The notes: a model not told the origin generated them from the sequence alone. A DNA stretch of 64,000 nucleotides from Dyella tabacisoli (GCF_003350925.1 NZ_KZ857178.1:169681-233680); one strand, 5' to 3'; numbered from the stretch's first letter, positions 1-9,036 are shown. Numbers and translations are program-made.

Positions 1-1
1 A

Positions 2-1492
2 CCGCTGGCGATCTTGCTGATTGCCGCGAGTTTTCTATGCCTCAGCGGTGGTTTTGTGTGCATGCTGGCGGATCGGCGTGGCCTGCCGGTGCTGAGCAGC
101 CTGTTGCTGTTGAGCCTGTTGCTGCACACGCTGCGATTAAACGACAACCATCGCGTGCGGCAGTATCCCGAGATGAGCACGCATCAGTTGCCGGCGACGG
201 TGGGGGCAGAGACACGACCCAGCTTCGATGACTACGCCAAAGCGTGGTTGGACGATCGTTGCGCAGGGCGTGCAACGTGTCCGGTGGTGTTGGTCTCTTC
301 CGAAGGTGGCGGTATTCGTGGCGCTGCCTGGACGGCGATGGTGCTGGGCAGGCTTACCGACGCGATAAGCGAGCGACAGCCGAACAAAGCCGACGAGCCT
401 TTACTGGGGCGTTACATGTTCGCTGGCAGTGGTGTCTCCGGCGGCAGTCTTGGTTTGGCCAGCTACGTGGCCTTGCTGCATCAGTCGAACCCACCGGGAA
501 ACGCCCCGTTGGAGGCGCGAGCGCAAAGCCTGCTCAAGCACGACTTTCTGGCGCCGACCTTGGCCAATATGTTCTTCGTCGATTTTACCCAGCGCTGGTT
601 GCCTGGCGCGTGGTTTGACGACCGCTCCCGCGCCCTCACCCGCGCGTGGGAAAAGGCGGCAGAGAAGCATGGGGTGGATGCGTTTGCACAACCTTTTGCT
701 GCGCTTTATCGCGGCAGCGATGGACAGCTCGATACGCGCATGCCGGCGCTATTTCTCAACAGCACCACCGTGGCCGAGGGACGCCGTTTTATCCAGCATC
801 CATTCCGCCCGATTGCCATGTCGATAACGCCAGCTCCGACACAGCCGATCTGGACGGCGGCGTTCGACGGTTCAGCCTGGCTCGATCCACGGGTGCCGTT
901 GAGCGAGGTGGTATTGAACAGCGCACGTTTCACCTACCTCAGCCCGGCCGGCACGCTCAATACCGCGGCCACACCATCACCGTCGCCGTCACACCTGCAA
1001 CTGGTCGATGGCGGCTATTTCGAGAACTCAGGCACCACCACGTTGTTGGAGGTCATGCAGCAATTGCGCGCGATCGCCATGCAGCGCGGGCAGACGCTAC
1101 GCTTTATCGTGCTGCATATCAGCAATGATCCTGACATCGCCGATTTCGTCACGCAGCATGATCCGGCCCAGGTCGTACCGCTTTATTCGACCGCTTGTCC
1201 GGCTGTGTTGAATGGAACGCAGCGTGCTTCCAGCGGTGAGTTGACGGCACCGCTGAAGGCGTTGCTCGATACCCGCAGCGCGCGTGGTGAATACGCCCGC
1301 GTGCAACTGCTGCAAGCGTTGCAGCCAGACGACATGCTGTGGCATTTCCGCTTGTGCCATGGCGATTATCCGGTACCGCTTGGCTGGACTATCTCCACGC
1401 CGGTGTTCACCGAGCTGCAGCGCCAGTTGCAGCAGCATTATCCGGTGGCGGCGATGGCGCAGACGCTGGAAGAGCAGCTCGCGCCTCGGTAA
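2..1492 (+). CDS. Patatin-like phospholipase domain membrane protein (5' end outside window)
   Basis: The reading frame is open from the first bases, so the true start lies upstream. Counting from an internal TTG at 14, two hydrophobic stretches (residues about 1-20 and 24-40) suggest a membrane-anchored N-terminus. The patatin serine-hydrolase signature follows: an oxyanion-loop motif EGGGIRG at 97-103, a nucleophile elbow GVSGGS at 140-145 (Ser142) and a catalytic DGG at 332-334. This Ser-Asp dyad is typical of patatin lipases acting on phospholipids or other acyl esters. The spacing between elbow and Asp is long, as in the larger bacterial membrane patatins. The substrate is not evident. 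A GC-rich hairpin (1530-1553) follows the stop. Confidence 0.75.
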   Translation, partial: PLAILLIAASFLCLSGGFVCMLADRRGLPVLSSLLLLSLLLHTLRLNDNHRVRQYPEMSTHQLPATVGAETRPSFDDYAKAWLDDRCAGRATCPVVLVSSEGGGIRGAAWTAMVLGRLTDAISERQPNKADEPLLGRYMFAGSGVSGGSLGLASYVALLHQSNPPGNAPLEARAQSLLKHDFLAPTLANMFFVDFTQRWLPGAWFDDRSRALTRAWEKAAEKHGVDAFAQPFAALYRGSDGQLDTRMPALFLNSTTVAEGRRFIQHPFRPIAMSITPAPTQPIWTAAFDGSAWLDPRVPLSEVVLNSARFTYLSPAGTLNTAATPSPSPSHLQLVDGGYFENSGTTTLLEVMQQLRAIAMQRGQTLRFIVLHISNDPDIADFVTQHDPAQVVPLYSTACPAVLNGTQRASSGELTAPLKALLDTRSARGEYARVQLLQALQPDDMLWHFRLCHGDYPVPLGWTISTPVFTELQRQLQQHYPVAAMAQTLEEQLAPR

Positions 1493-1529
1493 CAGGTTGG
1501 CTCCTTCGCAAGCTCGCCCCCCTCCCCAA

Positions 1530-1553
1530 CCCTCCCCTACAAGTAGGGGAGGG
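1530..1553. repeat. GC-rich intergenic hairpin, CCCTCCCC family (copy 1)
   Basis: Arms CCCTCCCCTAC (1530-1540) and GTAGGGGAGGG (1543-1553) form an 11-bp perfect stem with a two-base AA spacer. No T-run follows, so a simple rho-independent terminator is unlikely. The same architecture recurs at 37521-37544. Confidence 0.7.
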
Positions 1554-1626
1554 AGCTGACCGAGGCGAGCTTTTAGTCTGGCGCGGTGTCGCGTTGCTTG
1601 AGACATCGCGAGCGCACACTTTACGA

Positions 1627-2709
1627 ATGATCGATCTTCCTCATCCCCTCAAAGGTCGCGGTGCCGCTTCCAACCCGGAAGGGCGCTTCGAATCCATCCG
1701 TCATCAGGCCGAGGATGACGGATGGCAGCACGCCATGCTCGATGAGGACGCTCCGCGTCCGCGCACCGAAGTCACCGAAGAACGGGCGCGTAGCGCAATC
1801 AGCCGCAATGATTCGCCGGATATCTATTTCACCCAGGCAGTAAACCCGTACCGCGGTTGCGAGCACGGTTGTATTTACTGCTATGCGCGGCCCTCGCATA
1901 GCTATCTCAATCTTTCGCCTGGGCTGGATTTCGAAACCAAGCTGCGCGCCAAGAGCAATCTCGCCGAAGTATTGCGCATGGATTTATCCAAGCCCGGCTA
2001 TGCCGTCAGTCCAATCAATATCGGCAGCAACACCGACCCCTATCAGCCGGTGGAGAAGCGGTGGCGGTTGACCCGCGCGGTGCTGGAGCTGTTGGCGGAA
2101 TGCCGCCATCCCTGCACCATCGTGACCAAGAATGCGCTGATCGAACGCGACTTGGACATTCTCGCGCCGATGGCGCGGGAGCGTCTGGTACAGGTTTTTC
2201 TCTCGGTGAACTCTTTGGATAACCAGCTCGCCGCGAAACTGGAGCCACGGGCCAGCGCGCCGCATACGCGGATCAAGACCATTCGCGCTTTGGCCGAGGC
2301 TGGCGTACCTGTGGGCGTACTGGTAGCGCCGATCATTCCGGCGTTGAACGATAGAGATATGGAAGCGGTGCTGGAGCAAGCCGCCGAAGCCGGCGCGCGC
2401 TGTGCCGGCTACACCACGCTTCGTCTGCCCCACGAACTCAAGGCGCTGTTTCGCGAGTGGCTGGCGCTACACGCACCGCAACGCGCCAGCCATGTCATGA
2501 GCCTGGTGCAGCAGATGAATGGCGGTCGCGATTACGACAGTGACTTCAGCACACGCATGCGCGGGCAAGGCGTATTTGCCGAGCTGCTGCGCCGTCGTTT
2601 CGAGGTGGCGTGCCGCAAGCATGGTTATGGCCGTGCGCGCGAGTTGAAGTTGGATACGTCGCGCTTTGTGCCGCCTCGCAGGCTGTCGCCGCAAGGTGAA
2701 TTGTTTTGA
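1627..2709 (+). CDS. PA0069 family radical SAM protein
   Basis: The 360-residue protein has the radical SAM cluster motif CEHGCIYC at residues 78-85 (Cys78, Cys82, Cys85), which binds a 4Fe-4S cluster used to cleave S-adenosylmethionine. The N-terminal KGRGA...NPEGRFE block is characteristic of the PA0069/Rv2578c group, related to spore photoproduct lyase-like radical SAM proteins; its reaction is not established. I chose ATG 1627 because the family normally begins just before this block; the open frame extends upstream to 1339, but that part covers the hairpin repeat and reads as low-complexity sequence. It stands alone, convergent with the HipA-like gene. Confidence 0.85.
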   Translation: MIDLPHPLKGRGAASNPEGRFESIRHQAEDDGWQHAMLDEDAPRPRTEVTEERARSAISRNDSPDIYFTQAVNPYRGCEHGCIYCYARPSHSYLNLSPGLDFETKLRAKSNLAEVLRMDLSKPGYAVSPINIGSNTDPYQPVEKRWRLTRAVLELLAECRHPCTIVTKNALIERDLDILAPMARERLVQVFLSVNSLDNQLAAKLEPRASAPHTRIKTIRALAEAGVPVGVLVAPIIPALNDRDMEAVLEQAAEAGARCAGYTTLRLPHELKALFREWLALHAPQRASHVMSLVQQMNGGRDYDSDFSTRMRGQGVFAELLRRRFEVACRKHGYGRARELKLDTSRFVPPRRLSPQGELF

Positions 2710-2759
2710 TGCGAAAGCCCGCGCTACGGACGCAAGCCGGCCGGGCAGCGACTGACAGG

Positions 2760-4133
2760 TTAGGTAAATCGTTGGCGTAAATGAATCAATTGCGTGTGGT
2801 TGTCGCCAGCGATGCGGCGGAAGTCCTCACTTACGTCCGGGTGCCCGATGACGCGTTGCCAAAACATCGCGGCCCATGTGGCGGCTTGCTGCCAGTGCGA
2901 CAGCGCCGCCGGCAGTGGCGGTGGTGGCTGGTAGTTGCGGGGCGGCAAACTGCCGTTGCTGGCGGGGCGATACAGCATGGGCAGCATGTCGTAGCTGGGG
3001 CAGGGGGTTAGCGGCAAGGCATCGTCGAGAAAAAACGCGAAATTGCCAAAATGCATATCGGTGTTGCCGATCATCTGGCCAAACCACCAGAGCCGTTGTA
3101 TCTGCATCACTGCATCGACGGTCAGCCAACCATCGCGTTGCATACGCCCGGTAGCCGCGGGCCAGTTGTCGCGCACCCCGTCATGCGCATCGCTCCATGC
3201 CGCCAAGGAGACCACGCCGCGTCGGCCATGAGCGCCGATGCGGTCGAAACGGGTCGATTCGAGGCAGAGCCGGCCATCGGACCAGACCAGCTCGCTGGTT
3301 GCGCTGGGTTGGCCATGCTCAGCGAGTAATTGGCCAGCCAGGTGTTCGCCGATCAACAGATCGGCCCAGCGCCTGCCCACCGGATTTGCATCGACCCGTT
3401 CGGAGAACTTCACGATGACGTGTCGCAGGCTGCCGTCGGCGGCTTCGACGCAAGCGGTGAACTTCGGTTGTTCGCCAGCAGCGGAGGAGCCGATTTGGTC
3501 GCCGGCGAGTGTCGCGTCGGCCAGGGCGGCGTAGCGTAGCGCGCGGGCCATGGAAGGTATGGGCACCGCTTCGGCGCGCAGTGCGCGATCCAGCGACGGC
3601 TCGCCAAGCACGAAGTTGCCGGGGGCGTCCTCGCCGCGCAGCAAGAGCGCGGCGAGGACGGCGTTTCCGTCCCAGCGCAGGATGTCATCGCCAAGTCCCA
3701 GCTCGCGTGCGTAATGCTGGGCAAACATGCGGCCGAGGAAACCTTGCGGGCGCATATCGTCCAGGAACCATGGCAGGCCGGGAAACAAGCCGTCGCTGAA
3801 TTCGCCGCGTAACCAGTCGGCCGGTTGCTCGATGTCGAGCCAGCATCCATCGCCATGCAGCGCGACCAGATGGCCAAAACTCTGTGGCCGCCCGCTGCTA
3901 TCGATGCGATAAAGCGGCCAGCGATGCCCCAGCCCGCGTACATCGCGTACGGCCGCATAACGCGTGCGGCGTGCGCGACCGATTTTGACGATCTGATCGC
4001 CGGCCCCCGCGAGAAGCCGTGAGACAGTGGGCTGACTGGAACCAAGTACTTCACCCAACTCACCTGCCGTTGCTACCCGGCGGATGCGCAGGGCAGCGAG
4101 CAGACGGTCGAGATCAGGCAAGCGGCTATTCAT
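2760..4133 (-). CDS. yjjJ: YjjJ/HipH-like HipA-domain kinase with N-terminal winged helix
   Basis: The 457-residue protein joins an N-terminal winged-helix DNA-binding domain (about 1-65, with GSSQPTVSRLL as recognition helix) to a HipA-type Ser/Thr kinase fold. Visible kinase features are a nucleotide-loop-like AAGEQPKF (218-225), a VKF lysine at 242, the catalytic loop GNTDMHFGNF (356-365, Asp359) and a metal-binding YDMLP (381-385). Unlike hipBA loci there is no separate antitoxin gene: the fused winged helix probably supplies DNA binding, as proposed for E. coli YjjJ. The promoter contains three TATCTATTCAT repeats and the predicted transcript starts at or next to the ATG, consistent with autoregulation of a leaderless mRNA. 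Function as a toxin here is inferred. Confidence 0.8.
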   Translation of the reverse strand: MNSRLPDLDRLLAALRIRRVATAGELGEVLGSSQPTVSRLLAGAGDQIVKIGRARRTRYAAVRDVRGLGHRWPLYRIDSSGRPQSFGHLVALHGDGCWLDIEQPADWLRGEFSDGLFPGLPWFLDDMRPQGFLGRMFAQHYARELGLGDDILRWDGNAVLAALLLRGEDAPGNFVLGEPSLDRALRAEAVPIPSMARALRYAALADATLAGDQIGSSAAGEQPKFTACVEAADGSLRHVIVKFSERVDANPVGRRWADLLIGEHLAGQLLAEHGQPSATSELVWSDGRLCLESTRFDRIGAHGRRGVVSLAAWSDAHDGVRDNWPAATGRMQRDGWLTVDAVMQIQRLWWFGQMIGNTDMHFGNFAFFLDDALPLTPCPSYDMLPMLYRPASNGSLPPRNYQPPPPLPAALSHWQQAATWAAMFWQRVIGHPDVSEDFRRIAGDNHTQLIHLRQRFT

Positions 4134-4223
4134 GAATGAATAGATAAATGAATAGATAATTCAAGTCAAGTAAAAATAAATTCAATGGCTTACATTGCTA
4201 AAAGCCTACTCAATGAATAGATA
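4134..4223 (-). promoter_or_regulatory. yjjJ promoter with three direct repeats
   Basis: On the minus strand a -35 TTGACT (4169-4164), a 17-bp spacer and a -10 TATCTA (4146-4141) stand 7 bp before the ATG, so the transcript should start at or next to the start codon. The 11-mer TATCTATTCAT occurs three times (4146-4136, 4158-4148, 4223-4213). Copy 1 covers the -10, copy 2 the spacer, and copy 3 lies farther upstream. This is a plausible autorepression operator. Confidence 0.6.
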
Positions 4224-4253
4224 CTTTAGGCAATATGAGTCTAGCGGCGATAG

Positions 4254-6314
4254 CTAGAGATATTTTTGGAACCATAGCAACGCCCGCTGCAACACATCGC
4301 GCTGATTGGCCGGATTGGCAAAACGGTGTCCTTCGTTCGGGTACACCACTAGCGAAGTCGGTACGTTCTGCGCGCGCAACGCATGCCAAAACTCGAATGA
4401 TTGCGGTGCCGGGCATTCGGCATCGCGTTCGCCGACTACGACGAGCGTGGGTGTTTTCACTTGCTTGATGAAGTTGATCGCCGAGCTTTTGGCATAGACC
4501 TGCGGGTCGTCGTATACCGAGGCGCCGAAGAACGGAGTCATCCACTGGTCGATCAGGTTCTGGCCGTAGTAACTCTGCCAGTTGGCGATACCGGCGCCTG
4601 CCACTGCGGCACGAAAGCGCTGGGTTTGAGTTACGCCGAACATGGTCATGAAACCGCCGTAGCTCCAGCCGGTGAGGCCCAGGCGCTTGTCGTCCACGGG
4701 GAGTTTTTTCTCGATCGCATCGACGCCGGCGAGAACGTCGCGCAGGTCGCCATAGCCGAAGTCTTTACGATTGGCCTGTACAAAGGCTTCGCCCTGACCA
4801 TAGCTGCCGCGCGGATTAGGCATGAACACGAAATAGCCGAGGGCGGAAAACGGCACGCCGCCGAAACCGGCATTGGGCCAGCGCGGAGTCACAACGCCCG
4901 ATGGGCCGCCATGTACATCGACGATCATCGGGTAAGACTTGCTGGCGTCGTAGTCAGGCGGATACAGCAGCCAGCCCTGCATATGTAACCCGTCGCGATC
5001 CCACTCGACCGATTCGGTCTTGCCCCAGGCTTGCTTGAGGCCGGCGTTGAGCGCGGTCACCGCCGGTGGTGCCTGCGTGGTCAGCGCACCGGCATGAACT
5101 TCCGGTGCCATCGCATAAGAGCTTTGTATGTAGGCAATCCGCTTTTGGTCGCGCGATAGCGATAAAGCCATTTCCGCGCTGCCGTCGCCGATGGTGGCGG
5201 GCAGGGTGAACAGCGTGCGGCCTGGCTTAGCCGCGCCGGCGTCGATGCTGTATTCGGCCACTTGACTCTGACCATTGCTGAACTGCGCGACCAGTAGTTG
5301 TTGCGAGCCAGTCCAGGTCAGCCACGAAGGCGTGACGTGCGTATCGGGGGTGAGATCGGTCGGTGCCGCGCCGCCGCTGGCGGGGACGCTATAGATGTCG
5401 CCACCGGTAAAGCCTTCATCGCTCATCAAGCCGCCGATAAAGGCGATTTGGCTGCCGTCCGGCGACCAGCGCGGCAAGGCCATTTGCAAACCATGCAAGG
5501 GACCTTTGACGGTGCTTGGGTCAACCACCGTGTCCGGCGCGGCGTCAGCTTGTGCGCTTTGTACATAAAGCTTGGCGACCCACCAGTTGTTGTCGCCCGG
5601 TGGTGGTGCGCCGACATAGCTGATGCGCTTGGCGTCCGGCGACCAGGCGAACTCATAGACATGGGTGTGGGCTGGCGTGAGCTGGCGTATCTCGCCGCCT
5701 TCGGCCGAAACCGCGGCCACACGCTGGATCTCCAACCCGTCCACACCAATTTCGCCGAGCGAGGGTCTGGCTGCGGCCAAGGCGCTGGCGCGACGGGTAG
5801 CGCCCACGACATACAAAAAGCCCAGGGTCTTACCGTCCTGGGACCAGCTCAGTGCATGTGCATACCCGCTCAGCGTCGCCAGCCGTTTCGGTGCGGCGTC
5901 GCTGCCGGTGTCGGCAACGTAGAGATGCTTTTGCTTGGCTTCGGTGCCTGCCGCGCGGTTGCCGCAATCGGAAACAAAGGCCAGATGACGCGAATCCGGC
6001 GCCCAGGCCACATCGCTTTCATTGCAACTAAGCGGCTTATCCGACAGGCCCACGTGACGAACCTTGCTACCGTCGATCAGCGCCACCTCGATGGCTGGCC
6101 GATCCTGACGGCGTACGACCCAGGCCAGTTGTCGGCCGTCGGGCGACAGCGCCACCGACTCGAACGTGTGTTGTTTGGCCAGCTCGGCGAGCAGGCTTTC
6201 GATGCGTGGATCGATGTGCGCGGTGGCGCCGGTAGCGGCCGAGGCGGGAAAGGAGAGCAGGGTTGCCAGCAGCGGAGGTAGTGCACGGGCAATCGTCGGG
6301 GCGAGCTTGGGCAT
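4254..6314 (-). CDS. S9 family (prolyl oligopeptidase-type) serine peptidase, exported
   Basis: The 686-residue protein starts with a signal peptide (about 1-26, ending FPASAA). A WD40-like beta-propeller region (SPDGRQLAWV, WSPDAKRISYV and similar repeats) precedes a C-terminal alpha/beta hydrolase domain. The catalytic triad is readable: Ser551 in GWSYGGF, Asp631 in GERDAECP and His663 in NEGHRF. This is the layout of dipeptidyl peptidase IV/acylaminoacyl peptidase-like S9 enzymes, which trim oligopeptides in the periplasm or outside the cell. A second S9 peptidase lies at 22838-24871. There is no obvious operon partner; the GNAT gene upstream is divergent. Confidence 0.88.
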   Translation of the reverse strand: MPKLAPTIARALPPLLATLLSFPASAATGATAHIDPRIESLLAELAKQHTFESVALSPDGRQLAWVVRRQDRPAIEVALIDGSKVRHVGLSDKPLSCNESDVAWAPDSRHLAFVSDCGNRAAGTEAKQKHLYVADTGSDAAPKRLATLSGYAHALSWSQDGKTLGFLYVVGATRRASALAAARPSLGEIGVDGLEIQRVAAVSAEGGEIRQLTPAHTHVYEFAWSPDAKRISYVGAPPPGDNNWWVAKLYVQSAQADAAPDTVVDPSTVKGPLHGLQMALPRWSPDGSQIAFIGGLMSDEGFTGGDIYSVPASGGAAPTDLTPDTHVTPSWLTWTGSQQLLVAQFSNGQSQVAEYSIDAGAAKPGRTLFTLPATIGDGSAEMALSLSRDQKRIAYIQSSYAMAPEVHAGALTTQAPPAVTALNAGLKQAWGKTESVEWDRDGLHMQGWLLYPPDYDASKSYPMIVDVHGGPSGVVTPRWPNAGFGGVPFSALGYFVFMPNPRGSYGQGEAFVQANRKDFGYGDLRDVLAGVDAIEKKLPVDDKRLGLTGWSYGGFMTMFGVTQTQRFRAAVAGAGIANWQSYYGQNLIDQWMTPFFGASVYDDPQVYAKSSAINFIKQVKTPTLVVVGERDAECPAPQSFEFWHALRAQNVPTSLVVYPNEGHRFANPANQRDVLQRALLWFQKYL

Positions 6315-6418
6315 GGCAAAACGTCTCCGTGGGGCAAGTCAGACCTGCAAGCTACAGCTTGGTTTGCCGCGATCCAAGTGCAAGACTGTCTGGCCTTGCA
6401 AGCCAAGAGCCTCGCTTG

Positions 6419-7000
6419 ATGAGCCATGCCCCTATCCATCTGCGCAGTGCCCACAGTGCCGATGCCGGGCGCGTGGTGCCGTTGCTGGTCGAGGCGATGG
6501 ATCATGTCGCATTGCAATTGGCTGGCGTCGATACCTGGCAGGCGGCGGTGCCGTTATTCGTGCAGATGTTTGAGGCCGGCGGCAACCGCTACAGCCACGA
6601 GTACGTGCTGGTGATGGAGATCGACGGCGATATTGCCGGGGCTCTACTTGCTTATCCAGGGCGTGACGAAGCCGCGCTGGCCAAACCGGTGCTCGCTTTA
6701 CTACGCGAACGCGACCCGACGGCAGAGCCTCGACACGACATGGAAAGCGCACTCGATGAGTTCTATCTGGATGCGCTGACCGTAGCGCCCGCGCATCGCG
6801 GTGGCGGCCATGCGGCGCGCTTGATCGAGGCGGCCTGCGAGTACGCGCTGGAACACGGCCATACTCGCGCCGGTTTACTGGTGGATTTGGATAAGCCGCG
6901 CGTAAAGCATCTGTACCAGCGCTTGGGTTTTGCGGTGGATGGCGAGCGGATGGTGGCGGGGCATCGCTACGAGCATATGGTTCGTCACTTGCACGTATGA
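6419..7000 (+). CDS. GNAT family N-acetyltransferase
   Basis: The 193-residue protein has a C-terminal acetyl-CoA-binding region typical of GNAT enzymes: LDALTVAPAHRGGGHAARLI (the RGGGHA turn is the pyrophosphate-binding motif A), then VKHLYQRLGF as motif B. The substrate cannot be told from sequence. ATG 6419 is chosen because the open frame upstream overlaps the divergent S9 peptidase start and lacks homology-like sequence. It is convergent with the patatin lipoprotein gene, and a strong shared hairpin at 7006-7042 separates them. Confidence 0.8.
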   Translation: MSHAPIHLRSAHSADAGRVVPLLVEAMDHVALQLAGVDTWQAAVPLFVQMFEAGGNRYSHEYVLVMEIDGDIAGALLAYPGRDEAALAKPVLALLRERDPTAEPRHDMESALDEFYLDALTVAPAHRGGGHAARLIEAACEYALEHGHTRAGLLVDLDKPRVKHLYQRLGFAVDGERMVAGHRYEHMVRHLHV

Positions 7001-7005
7001 CGCGC

Positions 7006-7042
7006 TGCTTTCCCCCGCAGAAGAATCGAGCGGGGGAAAGCA
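7006..7042. terminator. Bidirectional hairpin between convergent genes
   Basis: A 13-bp perfect stem (TGCTTTCCCCCGC at 7006-7018, complement at 7030-7042) with an 11-base loop sits between two converging stop codons. The placement fits a bidirectional terminator, although neither side has a long T-run. Confidence 0.65.
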
Positions 7043-7055
7043 AGCAAGGCGGGGA

Positions 7056-7964
7056 CTACTTCGGCGCGTTCGCCGCCGCCGTTTTCGCGGCCAACTTCGC
7101 GCGAATCAACGGCATCGCGGCCAAGGTCGCCCGCTCGCCTTCCAGAATCGCCTGATTTTTCTGTTCGAAATCGACCGCACCGATCTGGCCGACCTTCGGT
7201 CGGATCACGATGTCGGCGCGGGTCAGCTCTTGCTCACCGAGCTTCTGGCCCATGATGCTGATCGACTGATTGACGATGCCGAGCATGCTGCCGGGATTGC
7301 TGCCGCTGGCCTTGCTGGAGATATCCACGGCGATAACCACGTCAGCACCCAATTCACGCGCGGCATCTACCGGCACCGGGCTGACCACACCGCCATCGAT
7401 GTAGTGTTTGCCGCTGATTTCCACCGGCTCGAACACACCCGGAATACTGCTCGATGCCCGCACGGCTTGGCCGGTATTGCCGCGTACGAACACGGTGCGC
7501 TGGCCGGTTTCCAGTTGCGTGGAGACCACCGCCAAGGGAATCTTCAACTTATCCAGCGGGCGATTGCCGACCAGTTGATTGACGAAATCCTGCAGCTTCT
7601 GCCCTTGCACCAGGCCACCGCTGAACAAGCGCACGTCGCGGATCTTCGACTCGTCCAAGGCGAAGGCTTGCTCCTGCAACTGAAATGGATCCATGCCGCT
7701 CGCATACAGCGCCCCGACCACGCTGCCGGCACTGGTGCCGGAGACCACATCAGGGTGAATGCCGTTGGCCTCCAGCATCTTGATGACTCCGATATGCGCA
7801 AAACCCTTGGCTGCGCCACCGCCCAAGGCCAGGCCGATACGCAGCTTGACCGGCGCCTGTGGTACCGGCGGCGGTACGGTCGGCTTGGAGTTGAAGCCGC
7901 AGGCACTCAACAACGCGACGGCGAGCAAGGGCAGTACGCGTCGAAAAGGGCGGATGGCGGTCAT
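7056..7964 (-). CDS. Patatin-like phospholipase lipoprotein (RssA/NTE type)
   Basis: The 302-residue form begins with a lipoprotein signal (lipobox LSAC, Cys22), so the protein is probably lipid-anchored in the periplasm or outer membrane. The patatin core follows: glycine-rich oxyanion motif GGGAAKGFAHIG (48-59), nucleophile elbow GTSAGS (Ser78) and catalytic DGG (Asp190). This is the compact RssA/NTE-like class. I prefer ATG 7964, which puts the arginine-containing n-region and lipobox at the N-terminus; the frame stays open to 8045, but that would add a non-signal-like extension. It has a different architecture from the patatin-like protein at the window start. Confidence 0.85.
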   Translation of the reverse strand: MTAIRPFRRVLPLLAVALLSACGFNSKPTVPPPVPQAPVKLRIGLALGGGAAKGFAHIGVIKMLEANGIHPDVVSGTSAGSVVGALYASGMDPFQLQEQAFALDESKIRDVRLFSGGLVQGQKLQDFVNQLVGNRPLDKLKIPLAVVSTQLETGQRTVFVRGNTGQAVRASSSIPGVFEPVEISGKHYIDGGVVSPVPVDAARELGADVVIAVDISSKASGSNPGSMLGIVNQSISIMGQKLGEQELTRADIVIRPKVGQIGAVDFEQKNQAILEGERATLAAMPLIRAKLAAKTAAANAPK

Positions 7965-8067
7965 GCATGGCTCGCAGGTTGAGATCGGTGGGGAGAAAAG
8001 CGTGGCCGGCATTGTAGTTGTCTCTTGCTGGCAGGACGGAGGCAACCGGGCGCGCGTTGTCTGCCAT

Positions 8068-8769
8068 TCAAGCCGCGCCGTACAAATGCTCGGCGCGTTG
8101 AAACAATAGCCAACTGGTGGCGATGTATTTATCGCCGCCTTGCGGGCGGTTGCCGCGATGGGTGTGGGTGAACGCGGTGGGTGCGATCAACAGGCTGCCG
8201 GTGCGCGGTGCAATCTTGCGCTTTTGATGTAGAAACTCGGTTTCGCCTTCGGCGAAGCTGTCATTGAGGTAAATCGTCCACAGCAGATGGCGGTGCAGCG
8301 TTTGCGCATGGGTATCTCTGGGATAAAGCTCGCAGTGCCAATACGGGTAGCCGCCCTGGCCGGCACGGTAGCGCTGCAGATTGATCGAGCCGGGCACGAA
8401 CACTTGCCGCACCAATGCGCCGAGCGCCGCGTCGTCCATCGCTGCCACGTCATCGTTGTTGAGCCGCCGCAGTGCGCCGTTGGCAGGGTCGGGTACTTGC
8501 AGCATTAATGGTGCGATCAGTGTGTACGGGTAACGCCGCACGTAGGCGCTAAGGCCGGCCAGCATCGCCAGGTTCAGCGCGGTCTCGGCGTCGCGCCATT
8601 CCGGCCGGCTGCTGATGGTGATGTCGCCACTGTCTTTGAGTTCGGGATAAACGCCGCTGCCGACACGCCCCGGCACAGCCTGACCGCTGCGCTCGAAGCG
8701 GTCGATCAGGGCGGCACAGTCCGCCGCATCGAGGGCGTTAGGGTAGATCTCGATGAAATCGTCGTTCAT
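8068..8769 (-). CDS. 2OG-Fe(II) oxygenase superfamily protein
   Basis: The 233-residue protein resembles small 2-oxoglutarate/Fe(II) dioxygenases with a jelly-roll core. Likely iron ligands are His145 and Glu147 in WHCELYP (an HxE variant of the usual HxD) and a distal His in THTHRG (202 or 204). Lys214 may hold 2-oxoglutarate. LWTIYLNDSFAEGETEFL matches the second core strand of prolyl 4-hydroxylase-like members. The substrate is unknown. It starts 13 bp downstream of the end of the outer-membrane-like remnant on the same strand. Confidence 0.72.
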   Translation of the reverse strand: MNDDFIEIYPNALDAADCAALIDRFERSGQAVPGRVGSGVYPELKDSGDITISSRPEWRDAETALNLAMLAGLSAYVRRYPYTLIAPLMLQVPDPANGALRRLNNDDVAAMDDAALGALVRQVFVPGSINLQRYRAGQGGYPYWHCELYPRDTHAQTLHRHLLWTIYLNDSFAEGETEFLHQKRKIAPRTGSLLIAPTAFTHTHRGNRPQGGDKYIATSWLLFQRAEHLYGAA

Positions 8770-8781
8770 GGGCTCAGGCTC

Positions 8782-9036
8782 TCATAACGCAGCACCGCCG
8801 AATTTATAGGTGCGCTGCACGAAATAACTACGGTCTTGGGCATCGGACCACGAGACATTGAGCTTGTACTGCAGCGATCCGTTGTAGAGATAGCTGGCGC
8901 CGATAAAGCCGATGCTGGCGTAGTTCGGCAATGGTCCCAGGTGCAGCACCCACGACAGGCTGGCGTTGGCCTTGCTGCGCGGTATGTCATAGCCGCTGTG
9001 TACCGCGAACTGGTCGATGCTGGGCGCTGGATCGAC
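8782..9036 (-). pseudogene. Possible remnant of an outer-membrane beta-barrel gene (C-terminal piece)
   Basis: The last 80 or so codons of this frame read as alternating amphipathic strands (ASLSWVLHLG, SLQYKLNVSWSD, SYFVQRTYKFGG), the pattern of a beta-barrel C-terminus. No credible start or signal peptide is present: upstream the frame runs straight through a 26-bp perfect palindrome and into the 3' end of fbp. I read it as the 3' end of a gene whose 5' part was lost. A short intact gene with an unrecognised start, or a chance open frame, is also possible. Confidence 0.35.

Noticed and set aside
1339-1626. Upstream extension of the radical SAM frame
   Set aside because: It overlaps the patatin-like gene and the hairpin repeat; the family start is at 1627.
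5298-6281. 327-codon plus-strand frame opposite the S9 peptidase
   Set aside because: No domain-like sequence; the minus strand encodes a complete peptidase with triad and signal peptide.
6930-7982. 350-codon plus-strand frame opposite the patatin lipoprotein
   Set aside because: Overlaps a well-supported gene on the other strand and the convergent terminator.
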